64,000 bases of DNA. Origin: Vibrio cincinnatiensis (GTDB lineage: Bacteria; Pseudomonadota; Gammaproteobacteria; Enterobacterales; Vibrionaceae). The translations under genes were made by a program, and so were the position numbers. Shown piece by piece: positions 61,355 to 64,000 of the stretch (position 1 is the first letter of the stretch; every line of letters begins with the position of its first letter). Below the pieces are notes generated by a model that worked only from the letters and a program-made list of their open reading frames with translations, had not been told where the DNA came from and ran no database searches. Where the stretch lies: assembly GCF_022113815.1 (NCBI RefSeq), contig NZ_SGOM01000011.1, positions 44,421-108,420 on the forward strand, read 5' to 3'.

Positions 61355-62740
61355 ATGCCGAGCAAAGCTCAGTCTCTCACTTGGTCAGAAACATTTAAAA
61401 GTTATCTCGATCGCCGACTTCTGTGGGTCTTTATGCTGGGGTGTTCCAGTGGTTTTCCATGGGTATTAATCGGTTCCAATATGTCTGGATGGCTGAAAGA
61501 TGCAGGTTTAACTCTTGCGGCTATAGGCTATTTTGGTAGTGTATTTTCTGTGTATGCCATCAACTTTTTGTGGGCGCCATTGGTTGATCGCGTAAAATTA
61601 CCCTTTTTACATGCTTGGTTAGGACAAAGACGGAGCTGGATTCTCTTTTGCCAATTCTTTGTTTTTATCTGTACCCTATTAATTGCTGGCATAAACCCAG
61701 CTGACAACCTTTTTGCTATGTCGATTCTCGCACTTGGCATAGCTGTGGCTTCAGCAACCCAGGACATTGCTATTGATGCCTTTAGGATTGATACCTTTCA
61801 AAAATCAGAGCAATCTAAACTACCACAAGCTTCAGCCATGACCGTCATCGGCTGGTGGACGGGATATTCCCTACCTGGTTACTTTGCTTTTATTAACGCT
61901 GATCATATTGGTTGGAATCAGGTTTACTACGGAATGACCGCAGTTCTTATCTTACTCATGATTTTTACTTTATTGGTTAGTGAACCCCTAACCTATAGAG
62001 AAGAGTTACAAAAACAAGCCGAAGAACGGCATAACCAAGTGGTTCACTCAAAAATCATCAGTTGGTTAAGTGTCACTTTACTTGAACCTTTTATTGATTT
62101 TTTTCGTCGCAATGGCTCTCGAGTGGCAATCACATTACTACTTTTTGTCTTTTTGTTTAAAATAGGCGAGGCTTTTCTCGGCAGAATGTCGATCGCTTTT
62201 TATAAAGATATTGGCTTTAGTAATGAACAAATCGGCTATTACTCAAAGCTAATTGGCTGGGGAGTGACCATGTTGTTTACGTTTGTAGGTAGTATGTTCA
62301 ATGTCCGCTTTGGAATTGTACGAGGCTTGATGATTGGCGGTATTGCCATGTCAGCCAGCAATCTGATGTTTGCTTGGATAGCCCAAGCTGGCCCCAATGA
62401 GCACCTGCTTCTCGCCACGATCTTTGTTGATAATTTTACAACAGCATTTTCAACCGTTGCATTTGTATCCTTTTTAACAGTCATGACAGGACAAGCTTTT
62501 TCAGCGACACAATATGCATTACTCGCCTCGCTAGGGAATTTCAGCAGAACCACTCTCGCCTCCTTCAGTGGTGAACTGGCTGAGTACCTTAATAACTGGT
62601 CACTCTTCTTTATTTTAACGGCACTAATGGTTATCCCAAGCTTATTCATGCTGTACTCCTTACGCCATTACTTTAACGATATGCTCAGTAATGCGAGAAA
62701 GAACCAGCAAGCCTCTTCAGAACAATATAGTAACTCATAA
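61355..62740 (+). CDS. ampG: Muropeptide permease AmpG
   Basis: MFS transporter that imports GlcNAc-anhydro-muropeptides for murein recycling and beta-lactamase induction. 461 residues with about 12-14 membrane segments. Family pattern: SSGFPWVLIGSNMSGWLKDAGLTLAAIGYFG, NFLWAPLVDRVKLPFL, LGQRRSWI, TQDIAIDAFRID and IGEAFLGRMSIAFYKDIGFSNEQIG. 50 bp after ppiA, then a terminator. MltD earlier in the window makes its substrates. Confidence 0.96.
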   Translation: MPSKAQSLTWSETFKSYLDRRLLWVFMLGCSSGFPWVLIGSNMSGWLKDAGLTLAAIGYFGSVFSVYAINFLWAPLVDRVKLPFLHAWLGQRRSWILFCQFFVFICTLLIAGINPADNLFAMSILALGIAVASATQDIAIDAFRIDTFQKSEQSKLPQASAMTVIGWWTGYSLPGYFAFINADHIGWNQVYYGMTAVLILLMIFTLLVSEPLTYREELQKQAEERHNQVVHSKIISWLSVTLLEPFIDFFRRNGSRVAITLLLFVFLFKIGEAFLGRMSIAFYKDIGFSNEQIGYYSKLIGWGVTMLFTFVGSMFNVRFGIVRGLMIGGIAMSASNLMFAWIAQAGPNEHLLLATIFVDNFTTAFSTVAFVSFLTVMTGQAFSATQYALLASLGNFSRTTLASFSGELAEYLNNWSLFFILTALMVIPSLFMLYSLRHYFNDMLSNARKNQQASSEQYSNS

Positions 62741-62777
62741 AAAAATCCCCCTCCTTATTAAAGGTTGGGGAATTTTT
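62741..62777. terminator. Bidirectional terminator between ampG and nfsA
   Basis: The stem is formed of AAATCCCC..CCTT (62743-62756) and AAGG..GGGGAATTT (62761-62775) with internal mismatches; outer A- and T-runs give a terminator on both strands for the convergent ampG and nfsA. Confidence 0.75.
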
Positions 62778-62784
62778 CTGCCTG

Positions 62785-63507
62785 TTATTTTTGGGCTAAT
62801 CCTTTTTTATTCAAGTAATCAAGAATAAAGGGTCTCGATTCTTGACTCAGCTTGCTACAAATTTGTTCCGACCAACCTTGTTGCTTTGTATTGGTAGAAC
62901 GAGCTTGATAATAGTCTTTCATCGTTTGATCATATTGTTCAATCTGCTTTAAATCTAACGGCTGATAATAATTTTCATGCAGAATAACCTTCGAACTTAA
63001 ACGAGGCTTGGATTCAGGGTCTTGATCTGGATAACCTAAACATAATCCAAATAAAACCGCTGAGTATGGAGGTAACTGTAACAGTTGATCCACCTCATTA
63101 GGTGAGTTTCTCAAACCACCGATATAGACGCCCCCCAATGCCATCGATTCTGCTGCCAATAAGCAGTTTTGTGCCATAATTCCGGCATCAATCGCACCAA
63201 TTAAGGCTAGCTCCATATACTCCGGTTTAACATCGTGATCAATCGAATAATGCCTCTGATAGTCAATACAGAACACCAAAAACTCAGCCGCACTCTCAAC
63301 GTAAGGCTGATGCCCTGCCAGTTCAGCTAATTGAGCACGCTTTTTCTTATCCGTCACTCGAATGATGGAAATAGCTTGAATCAAACTAGAAGATGAAGCA
63401 GCGATACCAGAAGCAATAATACTATCCAATTGTTCCTGGCTAATCGGCATATTTTTAAACGCACGAATAGAACGATGTGCTTGGATCGTTTCAATAACCT
63501 TATTCAT
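62785..63507 (-). CDS. nfsA: Oxygen-insensitive NADPH nitroreductase
   Basis: FMN-dependent two-electron reductase of nitroaromatics and quinones. ATG 63507 (MNKVIETIQAHRSIRAFKN) gives 240 residues, the E. coli NfsA length; the longer open frame has no supporting start. Seen: HRSIRAF (FMN phosphate), IIASGIAASSSSLIQAISIIRVTD, MAQNCLLAAESMALGGVYIGGLRN and LFGLCLGYPD. Standalone gene convergent with ampG. Confidence 0.92.
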   Translation of the reverse strand: MNKVIETIQAHRSIRAFKNMPISQEQLDSIIASGIAASSSSLIQAISIIRVTDKKKRAQLAELAGHQPYVESAAEFLVFCIDYQRHYSIDHDVKPEYMELALIGAIDAGIMAQNCLLAAESMALGGVYIGGLRNSPNEVDQLLQLPPYSAVLFGLCLGYPDQDPESKPRLSSKVILHENYYQPLDLKQIEQYDQTMKDYYQARSTNTKQQGWSEQICSKLSQESRPFILDYLNKKGLAQK

Positions 63508-63753
63508 AATTTCTTTCCGACTCCTAGTTATGCTGGAGATGACATCATATTGACTAGGTTTTGCAGTGGTCAATACTCGCGTAATATTCACAATGGCCTA
63601 ATGGTGGAATAGCACATTATGCCTCGATTTAAACGTTATCATAACAGTGAAAATGTCAATAAACGACTGAACTAACGAGGTTTATTAAACCAACGACAGG
63701 ATAAAAAATAGAAAATAACTCAATAGGTCAAAAATCGAGTTGATGGGGATAAA

Positions 63754-63786
63754 AACGAAAAAACCTTAACATTTCTGTTAAGGTTT
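63754..63786 (-). terminator. Terminator after tRNA-Trp
   Basis: On the minus strand a perfect 11-bp stem AAACCTTAACA/TGTTAAGGTTT with a GAAA tetraloop ends in TTT (six Ts in total). It lies eight bases after the tRNA-Trp 3' end. Confidence 0.9.
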
Positions 63787-63794
63787 CAGTGAGA

Positions 63795-63871
<77 letters not shown>

Positions 63872-63895
63872 AAATCTGTTGTTTGCTTATAGCAG

Positions 63896-63921
63896 AAAAT
63901 CTTTGCCTCAGCAAAGATTTT
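63896..63921 (-). terminator. Hairpin between tRNA-Asp and tRNA-Trp
   Basis: Perfect 11-bp arms AAAATCTTTGC/GCAAAGATTTT with a 4-base loop, then CTGC. It lies in the 56-base tRNA spacer; it could act as a partial terminator or processing element. Confidence 0.5.
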
Positions 63922-63927
63922 AATCAG

Positions 63928-64000
63928 TGGCGGAGCGGACGGGACTCGAACCCGCGACCCCCGGCGTGACAGGCCGGTATTCTAACCAACTGAACTACCG
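63928..64000 (-). tRNA. tRNA-Asp (GTC anticodon), 5' end outside window
   Basis: On the minus strand from CGGTAGTTCAGTTGGTTAG through the anticodon loop CTGTCAC (anticodon GTC) to the T-arm CGGGTTCGAGTCCCG and CCGCTCCGCCA. The first four acceptor bases are cut by the window edge. Asp-Trp is a common tail of rRNA operons in gamma-proteobacteria, so an rrn operon may adjoin. Confidence 0.95.

Overview
The window looks like a chromosomal core segment from a Vibrionaceae bacterium. The evidence is the six-gene Na+-translocating NADH:quinone reductase operon (nqrA-F) followed by apbE and nqrM, a crl-frsA-gpt block, glnB, a rimK cluster, and protein lengths and motifs that match Vibrio and other gamma-proteobacterial homologues. 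Base composition looks even and nearly all DNA is coding. I see no insertion sequence, integrase, prophage, integron, CRISPR array or toxin-antitoxin pair. I do not see a clearly new multi-gene system. The most unusual material is regulatory: an orphan minus-strand terminator with other signals in the 775-bp permease/pepD gap, a hairpin-rich nqr leader, and terminator-like hairpins inside operons.

Layout. 1-5.9 kb: a cut-off methyltransferase, gloB, mltD, a YafD-type phosphatase, glnB, a cytochrome c and tilS. 6-25.4 kb (all minus strand): the envelope, lipid and translation block, read from right to left as rpsB-tsf, pyrH-frr, uppS-cdsA-dxr-rseP-bamA-skp-lpxD, fabZ-lpxA, lpxB-rnhB-dnaE-accA. 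25.8-29.4 kb: map and glnD on the plus strand. 29.5-35.6 kb (minus): nrdR-ribD-ribE-ribBX-ribH-nusB-thiL-pgpA, covering riboflavin, thiamine and phospholipid synthesis. 35.7-42 kb (minus): proB-proA, crl, gpt and frsA, and an NCS2 purine permease with a PurR-like box. 42.6-46.8 kb (plus): pepD, then a RimB-like protease, rimK and an aspartoacylase-like hydrolase. 46.8-51 kb (minus): an NSS transporter, a YggN-type protein, SOS-controlled dinB, a DUF2789 protein and nqrM. 51-58.1 kb (minus): apbE and nqrFEDCBA (coding order A to F). 58.5-62.7 kb: bolA (minus), then rlmG-yajG-ppiA-ampG (plus). 62.8-64 kb (minus): nfsA, tRNA-Trp and tRNA-Asp, the last cut by the window edge. Asp-Trp is a common distal tRNA pair of gamma-proteobacterial rRNA operons, so an rrn operon may lie just outside.

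How the genes work together. Nitrogen sensing is represented by both the P-II protein (glnB) and its uridylyl-modifying enzyme (glnD). Lipid A, fatty acid and phospholipid enzymes (lpxA/B/D, fabZ, accA, cdsA, pgpA) sit with outer membrane assembly (bamA, skp) and the sigma-E pathway protease (rseP). Riboflavin synthesis (ribD/E/B/H) supplies FMN for the Na+-NQR, whose covalent FMN is attached by ApbE and whose iron centre is matured with NqrM. AmpG and MltD belong to murein turnover and recycling.

Starts were moved from the longest open frame where a ribosome-binding site or family length indicated another codon. All functional calls come from reading the translated sequence and recalling families. 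No database search was run.
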